Assembly (NCBI GenBank): GCA_023334545.1
Contig: JAADVB010000158.1
Location: 1-44,399 of the forward strand
Direction: 5' to 3'
DNA from: Salisapilia sapeloensis
Taxonomy: Eukaryota > Oomycota > Peronosporomycetes > Peronosporales > Salisapiliaceae
DNA: 44,399 nucleotides
A program made the translations under genes and the position numbers. Shown piece by piece: positions 31,131 to 40,900 of the stretch (positions are counted from its first letter, which is position 1; each line of letters opens with the position of its first letter). The notes beneath the pieces were generated by a model. The model did no database searches and was not told the origin of the DNA. It saw only the letters and a program-made list of their open reading frames with translations.

Positions 31131-32027
31131 ATGTCGATGGATACGGCAAAAGACTTGAACAAGCGCCTGTTGAAGTTCACGCGTGGTGACTCGTCGGACG
31201 TGAACGATGCGTTGGAAGCTCTCCAGGCCTTGGACAGTGCGACCATCACTCTACCGATGCTGAAAGAAACGAAGCTCGGACACACCGTTGCCAAGCTTCG
31301 GAAACACGAGGATGAACGACTAAATGCTCTAGCGAAGAAACTAGTCAAGGAGTGGAAAAACATGGCACAATCGCCTCGACCTACCGGCAAGAGCGAGAGT
31401 ACGTCGGAGAAAGAGCCTGAAACCTCTAAAGTACCTCGACGTGAACTCTTGTCGAAGAAACCAAATGTTCCCTTCCTTCCGGACGGTCTGGATAAATCGC
31501 GTGCTATCGTGCGTACGAAATTGAAAGAAATATTATCGATGAATGAAGATCTCGAGGTGGAAGAAGATATTCGGGAAGATGTCGCGCTATCCATTGAAAT
31601 CGCTATGGCGAGACAGTATAAAATGGGAACGTTGGGCGAGTTGAAGAAGGATTTCACGGCCAAATTCCGCCAGCTTTCGTTCAATTTAAAGAAGAATGGC
31701 GCTCTGCGTGAAAAGCTACTCAGGAACCTCGTGAGTGCGGAAGAATTGATTACGCTACCGGCGGAAGAATTGGCGACGGAAGAGAAACGGAATGAGATGC
31801 AAAAGCTGCGGGACACGGCGTTCCAGAAAGCGAGGTTGGATTGGGCGGATGCGAATGAAGATCGGATTAACAAATCCTTGGGACTGGAGAATGTCCAAGG
31901 ACTGTTCACGTGCGGCCGTTGCAAATCGACTAAGACGAGCAATACGCAGAAACAGACGAGAAGTGCAGATGAACCGATGACGGTGTTTGTCCGATGCAAC
32001 AATTGCGGCAACCGATGGAAGTGCTAG
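31131..32027 (+). CDS. Transcription elongation factor S-II (TFIIS)
   Basis: Product of 298 aa, matching the usual ~300. The N-terminal LW/TFIIS-N helical domain covers ~1-80 (ITLPMLKETKLGHTVAKLRK), followed by a Ser/Lys linker, the central polymerase-binding domain (~140-245) and a C-terminal zinc ribbon. The ribbon shows CGRCKSTKTS...CNNCGNRWKC, with the RSADEPMT loop whose Asp-Glu pair enters the RNA polymerase II active site and stimulates transcript cleavage. All key residues are intact. I chose ATG 31131 because the 29 residues upstream are not family-like, and 31131 lies just before the LW domain. It shares a 241-bp bidirectional promoter with the PH-USP gene. Confidence 0.95.
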   Translation: MSMDTAKDLNKRLLKFTRGDSSDVNDALEALQALDSATITLPMLKETKLGHTVAKLRKHEDERLNALAKKLVKEWKNMAQSPRPTGKSESTSEKEPETSKVPRRELLSKKPNVPFLPDGLDKSRAIVRTKLKEILSMNEDLEVEEDIREDVALSIEIAMARQYKMGTLGELKKDFTAKFRQLSFNLKKNGALREKLLRNLVSAEELITLPAEELATEEKRNEMQKLRDTAFQKARLDWADANEDRINKSLGLENVQGLFTCGRCKSTKTSNTQKQTRSADEPMTVFVRCNNCGNRWKC

Positions 32028-33951
32028 TAGTTATATCTTTATGTTCCCTACGTTAAAACGGCTGTACATTGAACTTGTACTTGTTTGCTTTCTCTTTTCA
32101 CCACGCTTAGTACAGTTCGTAGGAAGAAATAAAGATCGTGCAATGACATCGTAAAGTTGTGTTTTGTTATGCCCAAAATCGTAAAAATACACACACACAC
32201 ACGTCTGGAGCTTTATGCCATGGTTGTATGGAATGACACTGTATCACATGGATAAGTGGATGAGTAAGAACGCCTTGTTCATGTTTGTTCATGCCGCCTG
32301 GATACATCTTGCTGAGGACAGGTTGCTGGTATACTTTTCTTGACTGTACTCTAGTACTACTCGCAGTTGTACACTACTTTCAGAACTTTAAATACACCGC
32401 TGCAAGGTTATAACTCGGTGGCATCGACAAAGATTAAGGCCGTTGTACTGCCGGATAGCACTGGTGCCCGATAGCACAAAGTGAAATTTCAGCAGTACGG
32501 GTTACAGGATTTCCAAGGAATATGTCCGCATGATATCGGTGGATTGGCTGGGTTCAGTGATGAAATCATGGATATTTGTGCTTTTGATCGCAGCGCCATG
32601 GAAACATTGCTGCCGTCTATGAGCTTGTGGACCTATTGGGATCGATCACAGATAGATAAAATACAATATAAGGCATGGGCACGACTTTCAGGAAGTTAAG
32701 GCGTTCTACCGAAAACCTAGGAATTTTGAAAATGGGTGCTATCCATAATGTTCATAGAAACGTAATCAGGCCCAGTTTGCGTATATGGTATATTGCAGTT
32801 GTCATACCAAGGGGTTAATCCTCTACTTCTCATGGAGGGATGTCTGGAGAGCCTTCTATTTGATCATCACCAACTCCCCATCTTTAGTCTCGATACAAAC
32901 ACGATAGACATGTGCCAATTATTCCAGATATATACTCTACTTTATCCGTAGCAAACTTACACAGAAACTATGAATGGAGGCGGTGCGATCTACAAAGCAT
33001 CTCCAAATTACCAGTTCCTTTAGTATGCGGTAAATGCGGGTTTTCGTATTTTGAGTAGCTATGGTAGCATCCGAAGCACCAGCTTTAACTTACAGCACAA
33101 GTACCTCATCATGATAAGTTGCATAAAGCTCTTTTGGTGCACCACCAACAGAGCTAGCGGATTAAAGCTTGAAAACACAGTAATAAATATTTATATGCTG
33201 CTATCAAATTTCCAATACAATTCTTTACAACTTTTCAACGCAGCTATTCATGATGAGATGAATGCAGATTTTTACTTGTTTACAAAGCGAAAGCAAATTT
33301 TGATCATCATGGTTAGCAAACAGTTCCTGACGAGCATACCTATCAATCTTTAACAGTATCGCTAGCAAGGAACAGTGCAGTAGATCAGACGCAATGTGAT
33401 AATACGATCAGGTGTTACCACCAGTGCAGTTATTCGATGTTAAAACAGCTTCTACGGTGGTTCGCTATAAGCACCAGACAGCCTCTTTGACGCAAGATCA
33501 TCTATGATTCAATAGTACGAACCCTGGCCCAAAGTTTCGCTCATGAAATGCATGCAGATTTCTAACTAGCGTTTGAATCATGGCAAAATAGCATATGCAA
33601 GGCTACCGATTGGTGGTGAAGATCTTTAGTCAGAGGTCATACCATGACTACCCATGAGTGACTCTCAATAGAGCTTTGGTTTGTATACACCTTTCCGCAA
33701 CAAACAAGACATCTTGTGATATATGATGAAGCTAAGATCGAAGGTAGCAATGCATGTTTGCTTTTACCACCCTTATATCACTGCGCTTGTTTTCGTATGC
33801 ATCATGAGCACTACGAATGCATTCGCTTGACTACAGATTGCTCTAAAGTTCAGACTTTGGCCCAAGTTGCTACCGTCAATGGCTAGACTTATACTTCATT
33901 AATCTTGTACACATGCCTGTAGCAACTTGGAAAATTCCATAACACAGCCGG
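32028..33951. other. AT-rich gene-poor region with no recognised gene
   Basis: About 1.9 kb lacks any supported gene. The small open frames at 32481-32699 and 33051-33353 have no domains, and their composition looks non-coding. Some imperfect internal repetition is visible: an ATGCAGATTT-containing block near 33250-33280 resembles one near 33540-33566, and GGCCCAA blocks occur near 33532 and 33860. This could be worn mobile-element sequence, but I see no terminal repeats, target duplication or transposase/reverse-transcriptase motif. The 3' end of the TFIIS transcript lies at its left margin. Confidence 0.5.
32189..32202. repeat. (AC)7 microsatellite
   Basis: Seven perfect AC dinucleotides, about 160 bp downstream of the TFIIS stop codon. 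It is short and likely polymorphic. Confidence 0.9.
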
Positions 33952-34528
33952 CTATGCGTATCGGAGGTGATAGAAAGAGTGTCTACGGCATCTGAAGGCG
34001 CATGCAGCAGCTCTAATGAAAATTTCGCGTAGCCATTCCCTTGACACGAGACAGTCAGCGATTTGAAAAGACATCGCGAAGACTGCGTTTCGTGTCACGT
34101 TGATAAAACAACGAAGAGTACAAGAAAGAATGAAAGCTATTTGAAAGATCCATGCAGCTCCCCACACCCACAACAGTAAGGCTGGACCGTAGTAAAAATA
34201 GAATCTGGAGTCATCCAACGTATCCGCTGGCACATGCATTCTTGAAACACGCATATCGGATCGTCGTCAGTCCGCACAAAGTATCCACCCTTTCGGGATG
34301 TTCTTGAAGTCGCATGTTCCGACGCAAACGAAGCTCTAACCGATCGAAACACAATTGCAATTCCTTTTTAAAATTCACACACATGCAGATGCGAGATAGA
34401 TGTTCCTTCATGCCTGGTCCGTGTATACACCGTTTCGAGATGTCGTACTGGATATCGTAATCATTCTCGACCAATTTTTCGACTTCTATCTTGGACACAT
34501 CGCATGGGCATCTCGTCAGCATTGACAC
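33952..34528 (-). pseudogene. Probable decayed or intron-split membrane-protein gene
   Basis: Three overlapping minus-strand frames share protein-like character. The first (34528-34211) is hydrophilic and starts MSMLTRCPCDVSKIEVEKL. A second frame covers 34352-34137. The third (34254-33952) contains FYFYYGPALLLWVWGAAWIF followed by a hydrophobic run and a Cys/Arg-rich tail. The best-looking stretches pass from one frame to the next around 34200-34310, without an obvious GT...AG intron, so frameshifts are the simpler reading. The aromatic stretch followed by LLLWVWG weakly recalls the entry to the membrane region of EXS/XPR1-type phosphate exporters, but this is speculation. The first possible ATG is only about 70 bp from the trehalase start. 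Confidence 0.35.
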
Positions 34529-34600
34529 ACAATCATAATAACTTGAATTGAGCTATTTATTCGTCACAAGCGATCACGGAAGCACTGACCATCCTTGAAA

Positions 34601-36775
34601 ATGGCACCGTCCGTCAAAAATCCGACATGGTGGCAGCGACTACGACGACGTCAGTCGCATGACGACAAACCTGATAATTCCGAGAAACAACCCACACTGA
34701 GCACTCGCCAGTGCAAGAGAGAACTCAAGTTCGAAGCTTCGTCCGTCGCAGCGCAAATCGAGTCGCATGTGGTGACATGGAGCTCTGGCGTCGCCCTAGT
34801 CGTTTTGCTTGTCGCGATGCTAATCTGCTTCTTCGTGCCTGCACAAGACTCCAACTCGGTTGGAGACTTCTCGTTACCACCCAGTCCATTGCAATCGCTC
34901 TTGAATCAAGCATCTCACACATCAGCTGCGTATAAAGCTCCATTGGGAGACTCTCGTCGATTGCATGATGCTCCATCCATGCCAGACGTCGACCTGGACA
35001 CTGAAAGATTCATGGACATCTATGCTCGAGGCAGCATTCTCCACACCATTCAGAGTGCCGGTGTCTTTGCGGACAGCAAACACTTTGTCGACATGCCATT
35101 AAAGCGCAATACGAGCGTCTTTGAGGTACTGCTCGACTTCCAAGAGCGACATCTTGCTATGACTGAATATCGAGCGCATTCTGTTGGTTCAGATGAACAC
35201 ATTCGTATGCTACGAGAGTTCTTAGACGACCACTTTGACCCACCAGGCTCGGATCTATTGCCCATCACTCCTATCGACTACCAGGAGCTACAGATGCCAT
35301 CACGCATAGCTGCCATCCAGGATGATGAATTGCGTGATTGGGCATTCGACTTGCATCGTATCTGGCGAACGCTAGGTCGAGTCCCAAAGCCTCAAGTCCA
35401 AGGCTCGTATCTCCATCCGAAGCGACTAGACAAGGTGCATAAGCATCCTCAGAATGCCCATCGAGCACAGGATGTACTGATGGTACCAGGCGGACGATTT
35501 CGAGAAAGCTATTACTGGGACTCGTTCTGGATCGTGCAAGGTCTGCTCGTGAGTGAAATGAACCACACGGCACGGAGTGTCGTGTCCAACTTCCTCGAGT
35601 ATGTCGACGAGTTCGGATTCATACCGAATGGCGGTCGCATCTATTACCTAACACGATCACATCCTCCTCTCCTCTCCGAGATGATCCGCTTGGTCGCTCA
35701 AGTCTCATATGGACATGATCCAAGTCGCCACCTACAAGAAGGAGAATTTGATCTGGACTATTTAAATGCAACTGTTCCCCTGTTAGAGAAAGAGTATGCT
35801 TTCTGGATGCAAAGAGGACCATGTGGACATGCAGTGGAACTACCACGACAAGTCGTGGATGGCAATGGTATCGTCTTGAACGTCACGTACGTCTTAAACC
35901 GGTACACTTCGAATGCAAACTTTCCACGCCCAGAAGCCTATCGAGAGGACATTTCCACGGCAGAAGAACTGTTTAAGAATGCAGCGAAGAAGAAAGAGAC
36001 AAGTGAACCTATTGAAACGTTTAAGACACGGTACTACAATAACATCATCGCTGCGGCTGAGAGCGGGTGGGACTTTAGTAGTCGATGGATGCGAGACCAT
36101 CAGACTCTGCGCTCTGTCTTTACAGACTCTATACTGCCAGTGGATCTGAATGCGATCTTGTATCGCATGGAACGGAACCTGATGGACTTCCATCTGCGTC
36201 TAGGTAATGCTGACAAGGCAGAAGAATTTCAAGTGGCTGCAGCTCAGAGACTCGTGGCGATGGACCACATACTCTGGAGCGAAGAAGAGAGCTCGTGGAA
36301 GGACCTTAACATGGAGAACGATTCGTTCGTAGATGTCACGTCCATTTCGGACTTTACACCGCTGTGGGCTGGTGCCTTTGATAGGAGCAATACGACACGA
36401 CTTCAGAACGTCGTTCATGCGTTAAATAACTCCGGTCTGCTGCATGTTGGTGGCGTCTGGACAACCAACAGACGCACCGGACAGCAGTGGGATGCACCGA
36501 ATGCATGGCCACCGGAACAAGACATCATTGTCGAAGGTCTCGTGAACGTCAATACGAGTGAATCGATGGCGTTAGCGCAAGACTTGGCAAAAAAGTGGAT
36601 GAAGACGAGTCTCAAGGCATGGCAGCAAACGGGTTTGATGTTTGAAAAGTACAATGGGTCGGAAGTAGGTGGACTCGGAACGGGTGGGGAATACTTTCCT
36701 CAGTTCGGCTTTGGATGGAGCAATGGCATCATCCTCAAGTTCCTGACGAAATTCCAATACCTATTACAGCCATAG
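34601..36775 (+). CDS. Trehalase (glycoside hydrolase family 37), membrane-anchored
   Basis: Product of 724 aa from ATG 34601; two codons further upstream begin with TTG. A cytosolic basic N terminus precedes one membrane segment (SGVALVVLLVAMLICFFVP, ~60-82), giving a type II topology with the catalytic domain outside. Both trehalase signatures are present: PGGRFRESYYWDSFWI and QQWDAPNAWPPEQ. So are AESGWDFSSRWMRD, carrying the catalytic aspartate, and the C-terminal GLGTGGEYFPQFGFGWSNG. Several N-x-S/T sites agree with an extracytoplasmic domain. The enzyme splits trehalose into two glucose molecules. Residues 85-180 contain a Ser/His-rich stalk. The TPS/TPP-like gene lies 1.2 kb downstream on the other strand, so both ends of trehalose metabolism are nearby. 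An external role would be scavenging trehalose from surroundings or host. Confidence 0.95.
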   Translation: MAPSVKNPTWWQRLRRRQSHDDKPDNSEKQPTLSTRQCKRELKFEASSVAAQIESHVVTWSSGVALVVLLVAMLICFFVPAQDSNSVGDFSLPPSPLQSLLNQASHTSAAYKAPLGDSRRLHDAPSMPDVDLDTERFMDIYARGSILHTIQSAGVFADSKHFVDMPLKRNTSVFEVLLDFQERHLAMTEYRAHSVGSDEHIRMLREFLDDHFDPPGSDLLPITPIDYQELQMPSRIAAIQDDELRDWAFDLHRIWRTLGRVPKPQVQGSYLHPKRLDKVHKHPQNAHRAQDVLMVPGGRFRESYYWDSFWIVQGLLVSEMNHTARSVVSNFLEYVDEFGFIPNGGRIYYLTRSHPPLLSEMIRLVAQVSYGHDPSRHLQEGEFDLDYLNATVPLLEKEYAFWMQRGPCGHAVELPRQVVDGNGIVLNVTYVLNRYTSNANFPRPEAYREDISTAEELFKNAAKKKETSEPIETFKTRYYNNIIAAAESGWDFSSRWMRDHQTLRSVFTDSILPVDLNAILYRMERNLMDFHLRLGNADKAEEFQVAAAQRLVAMDHILWSEEESSWKDLNMENDSFVDVTSISDFTPLWAGAFDRSNTTRLQNVVHALNNSGLLHVGGVWTTNRRTGQQWDAPNAWPPEQDIIVEGLVNVNTSESMALAQDLAKKWMKTSLKAWQQTGLMFEKYNGSEVGGLGTGGEYFPQFGFGWSNGIILKFLTKFQYLLQP

Positions 36776-37077
36776 GAGTTAGGAGCATGCGTGCATCAGA
36801 ACGAGTAAGCCGACATTGTATGGAAATAGAAGCATCTACGAAAACTTATTGTGTTATCATGATAACTTTTCTTCTTGTCTACTCTGCATTTTCACTGCAC
36901 TACCACAAAGATATGGTCATGCACATTGCTATATCATACAAACGGTTGCGGAGAGGCACACATGACGGAACTGATAGCTACTGCTGTGTGCTAGATCAAA
37001 GGTAAATGAGTCGAGGAATGATGAAGGCAAAATGATTTCCATGTTGCTGATGATTTCAAGCAAAGCCGGTTGCTTTT
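36776..37077. other. Convergent 3' spacer between trehalase and eIF4E genes
   Basis: The stop codons of the two convergent genes bracket ~300 bp in which I see no gene, RNA or repeat. The trehalase and eIF4E transcripts presumably terminate within it. Confidence 0.5.
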
Positions 37078-37861
37078 CTACTGGGCCGAGAAGACGTACG
37101 GCTTGGCGTTGCGGAAAGTCGACATGTCCTTGATCGAGTTCGCGTGGAACTTGTACTCGATGAGCGTGTTCGGGTCGAGCATGAGAATCTCCTTAAGCTT
37201 CTCACCGATGGCAAAGCGCGCCGTGTCGTCCGTATTGTCCGAGTTCCAGACCGACAGCATGTCTTCCTTGGATCGGATGGCCATGGCAATGCCGACAACA
37301 TCCTTGTGCTCAAAGATTTCTCCGATGGCAGCAAAGACCAGGTCCTGCCACATTTTACCGAGCACATTGTTCTTCTTCTTGATCTTGAGAATCCAGCAAC
37401 CGCCTTGCGGGAACGCTTCCCACATCGGTGCACAGTTCGGCAAGTCACGGAACAAGTATAGGTTGACATCACGCGGCAATTGGGAAGGTCGCTTCACGTG
37501 GACGTAGTGACGCCAAAAGTCCTCGACGGTATTGAACGTCGCGATTTTCTGAAGGTTCGATTGGTACGTTCTATCGTGCATGACATTAGAAAGCGTCCGA
37601 CATGGCTATCAACAAGTAAGCCGTACCCAACATCGATTTTCTTGGGCAATTTGCGGTCATACCTATTGTCAAGACACATGAGCGGATGCCAGTCTATTCA
37701 CCAGCACACACATATCCTACCACAACGCCCATCCAGTCTCCAACGGATGCTCGCTCTCCTGCCCAGCCTTGTCTTCCACTTCTTTCGAATTAAAAAGCTA
37801 ATCAATCATACAAGGCATGCACTGGAGAAGCATCTAGCCTACCTGCAGTCGTATTGCTCAT
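37078..37861 (-). CDS. eIF4E-family cap-binding protein, class II (4EHP/nCBP-like); four exons
   Basis: Proposed exons: 37861-37843 (only 19 nt), 37781-37721, 37662-37627 (36 nt) and 37570-37078. Introns of 50-61 nt carry GT...AG ends and phases agree, giving 202 aa. The N terminus reads MSNTTAEVEDKAG, then HPLETGWALWYDRK, corresponding to the two first conserved tryptophans. Next are GTYQSNLQKIATFNTVEDFW and APMWEAFPQGGCWILKI with the cap-stacking and structural tryptophans. The position of Trp56 of mouse eIF4E is Tyr (TYQSN), as in class II members such as 4EHP and plant nCBP. MLSVWNSDNTDD covers the Trp166 region. The protein binds the m7G mRNA cap. Class II proteins often repress translation because they interact poorly with eIF4G; whether that holds here is inference. 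Confidence 0.88.
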
Positions 37862-37968
37862 TCTTGTCCACTTTTGTGTCCATTCAAAGTCACTGACGTA
37901 AAGTATACGCTTGCCAAAGAAAAGAAAATATATCCCATGCGTTAAAAGAAAAAGAGGCTCGTCTCAGT

Positions 37969-40900
37969 CTACGCCTGCTCCCCCAACGCCTCCATCAGCT
38001 CTTCCACGTCCTCTGCATTGTTCACGTACAAGTGCGCATGACTAGGCTTCTTCCCAACCGTGCACGTAAACACATGCTGCAGCACACCCGCTCGTCCATG
38101 CACACTCTCTTCCGATCGTTCCGCATAGTAGTCGTAAATCGCTTTAAACATACTTTCATCCGTCGAATCGTCGCCAATGCAAAAGATAAACTCCGGGTGA
38201 GAGCCGTAGAGCATCGAGTTCTGTGTCAAGATACGTCTCGCCACAACGCCCTTGTTCAATCCATCCGGAACAATCTCTAATTGCCCCTTCTTACGAACGA
38301 TATTCACCGGATACTCGGCTAACAGAGGTTCCAAGTCCGCTTGCAACGAGTTCACTTGGAGCATACCCCACTCCGGATCCGTCGACCGGTAGTTCCAGCA
38401 GATACACTGCTCCAGATACCGGACGACACTGCCATTCGTACGACCACAGTACGCTTTCAAGATCGGATCCACAAGCTCCCGAAGAGGTGCCCAGTCAAAT
38501 TGGATCGACTGACGATGCCACATGCGTCCATCGTCTAGCGTCTCGACGTTCCCACCGACCATGTCAGCCATCTGTCGAGCCTTTGACTTGCCCCACGAGT
38601 ACAACGCACCTGTCTCTGCAGCTAACCCGACTTCGGGCAAGTGCCCGATCGAGTTCATGAGACTCTTGCGACTCACGCCACTGACGACAAAGACCGTGTT
38701 CATCGGATCACTACTCAGCTTCCGCAACGCTTCGACCATCCGAGGCGACGGCTTCTTGCCTGTCACGGCCGTAAAGTCCTTCTTCACGTACATGGACATG
38801 TTCTCTCGAGGCACAAGCGTCCCACCATAGTCCAAGAGAAAGACACGACGTCGAGACGGACTGTATGCGTCCAAGACACGTCCAATCTTAAGCTGCTTAA
38901 AGTCAGATGCGTCACCGATACGTAGTACATGCGACCCACCAATCTCGTGATCCATGTACCCCATATCAGTGAACTCATCTTCATCCTTCTCACTCTCCTG
39001 TAACACCGTCAGCACTTGCTTGGTCCAGTTCGCAGCTGGCTGGTTGGTTAGATACGGCAAGTCGCGAGCACGTCGACCCAGTCGCTCTTCATCACTCATA
39101 GTCAGCGCCTGGTCCAAGGCGTTGACAACACCCGTGATGTTCCAAGGATTGATACGAATGCCGCCATTCAAGACACAGCAACAGGCGCTGAACTCACTCA
39201 CGATGACGACGCCAGGTCGACTCTTCTCTGCCTCGCCCTTTGCAAGGACAAACTCGAGCGGACGTAGGTTCAAACCTTCTCTCGTAGAAGTGACCAACAA
39301 GATATCACACGCTAGCCACAAGACAAGACGTTCATCTAGCGACAGAGGACTCTGCGGCACTTCATAGTCGATACAGCCTTCGCCATGCTGACTCGTGATC
39401 CGATCGACGAGCTGCTGGACTTCGTGCTTACTCCACTCTTGGTCTCCAGGACGTGACTTGGCTTGATAGCATCTCTGGACGAGACACAGCTTGTCTTTCC
39501 ACGCCGGACACATGTTGAAGAACTGTTCAAAGGCGAGGAGCTTGAGAGGAACGCCACTAAGACGCTGGCAGACGTCTACGCCGGCAATGAGGATCTTGCC
39601 CTTGTGCTTTTCACGCAACTGACGAGCAGCTTCCAGGACCTCTGGTTTTTTCAACGCCTTTCGAATTGCTTCTGTCTCGAGACCAACGTGGCTGATCGTA
39701 ATGACGACATTCTTCCCTCGATAATCCACGCCTAAGTTCCCTCCACTTCGAGATTGGTACGTGAGACCAAGGAAGCGCTTACAGGCGTTGAGGAAGTGTC
39801 GAGCGTGGTCGAACGAGTGGAAACCCACGACGTCAGCAGCTAAGACGCCTTCAATCAGCTGTGGGCCATGCGATAGCTCTCGGAAGATCTCGGACGTCGG
39901 GAACGGGACATGGAGGAAAAAGACCATACGAGGTGGTGTCCGCTCCTGCTGCTTACATAGCTCCACGACGTTGGATGGGAATAGGAGGAGATGATAGTCA
40001 TGCACCCAAATCGTATCTTTCTTCCCCATCATATTCACCAATTGATTCGCAAGAATGTGGTTCACGCGTTGATAGGCACTCCACCACGCACCATTCTGAC
40101 GCTCTTCCTTACCCTCAATCTTCTCTGCAGTGTCCCACACAGCAGAGTAAATGTCCAGAATGTCGACGTTATGGAACATGGGCCATAGTTTGCTCTTGCA
40201 GTACCCTTGGTAATGGTCTGCCGCGAGCATACGATCGATAAAGACTGGGATGCAGTCCATACCGGCTAAAAGAGACGTGATCTGCTCTTTGTCCGAGTCG
40301 GACAAGTCCTCATCGTCTCGACGCGCTTGGTACGTGACACATCCGACCCACTTGACTGTCATGGTCTCAGCGATACTGCCTTCCGATCTCGAGATAAGAC
40401 TGTCTCGATTCCACTCGGCCGTCCAGACACCATCGTCACTCGATTTGGAAAGCTTGACAGGGAGGTGGTAGCACACGAGGAACAACGTCGCTTCTGGATC
40501 CGGCACAAAGTTACTCGGAAGGTAACGCTTGTACCTCGACTGGAGTTTCGATTCACGCTTTTGACGGAGGAATTGAGAACCAGAACGGACCATCTTGGGA
40601 CTAGTCAATCGACTACCAGACGTCCCGAGCGCCTGCTCGCTTTCATTCGACGTTTCCGATTGCTCGTCCGTCTTGGATTCTTCCGGTGCCATTGACACGT
40701 CTTCCACATGACGACGTTCAAAGACAGACGTAGGCGACGTCCCGCTGTTATCGAACGGCACGAGCGTCATTTCGTCGTCGTACTCGCCGAAATCTTCTAG
40801 GACAGTCATCTCTCGTCCGTCCGGCACGAGCACTCTCTCCGTATCGATCGGTTCCCACGCACTCAAGGTGCCACCAGCAAATAGTGCATACATGTACTGA

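Noticed and set aside
31106-32011. A 301-codon open frame on the minus strand opposite TFIIS
   Set aside because: It is fully antisense to a confidently identified TFIIS gene and is Ser/Arg/Phe-rich without domains, typical of a mirror frame of a Lys/Glu-rich gene.
32028-33951. Possible transposon remnant in the gene-poor region
   Set aside because: No terminal repeats, target-site duplication or transposase/integrase/reverse-transcriptase motif could be found by eye; the internal similarity is weak.
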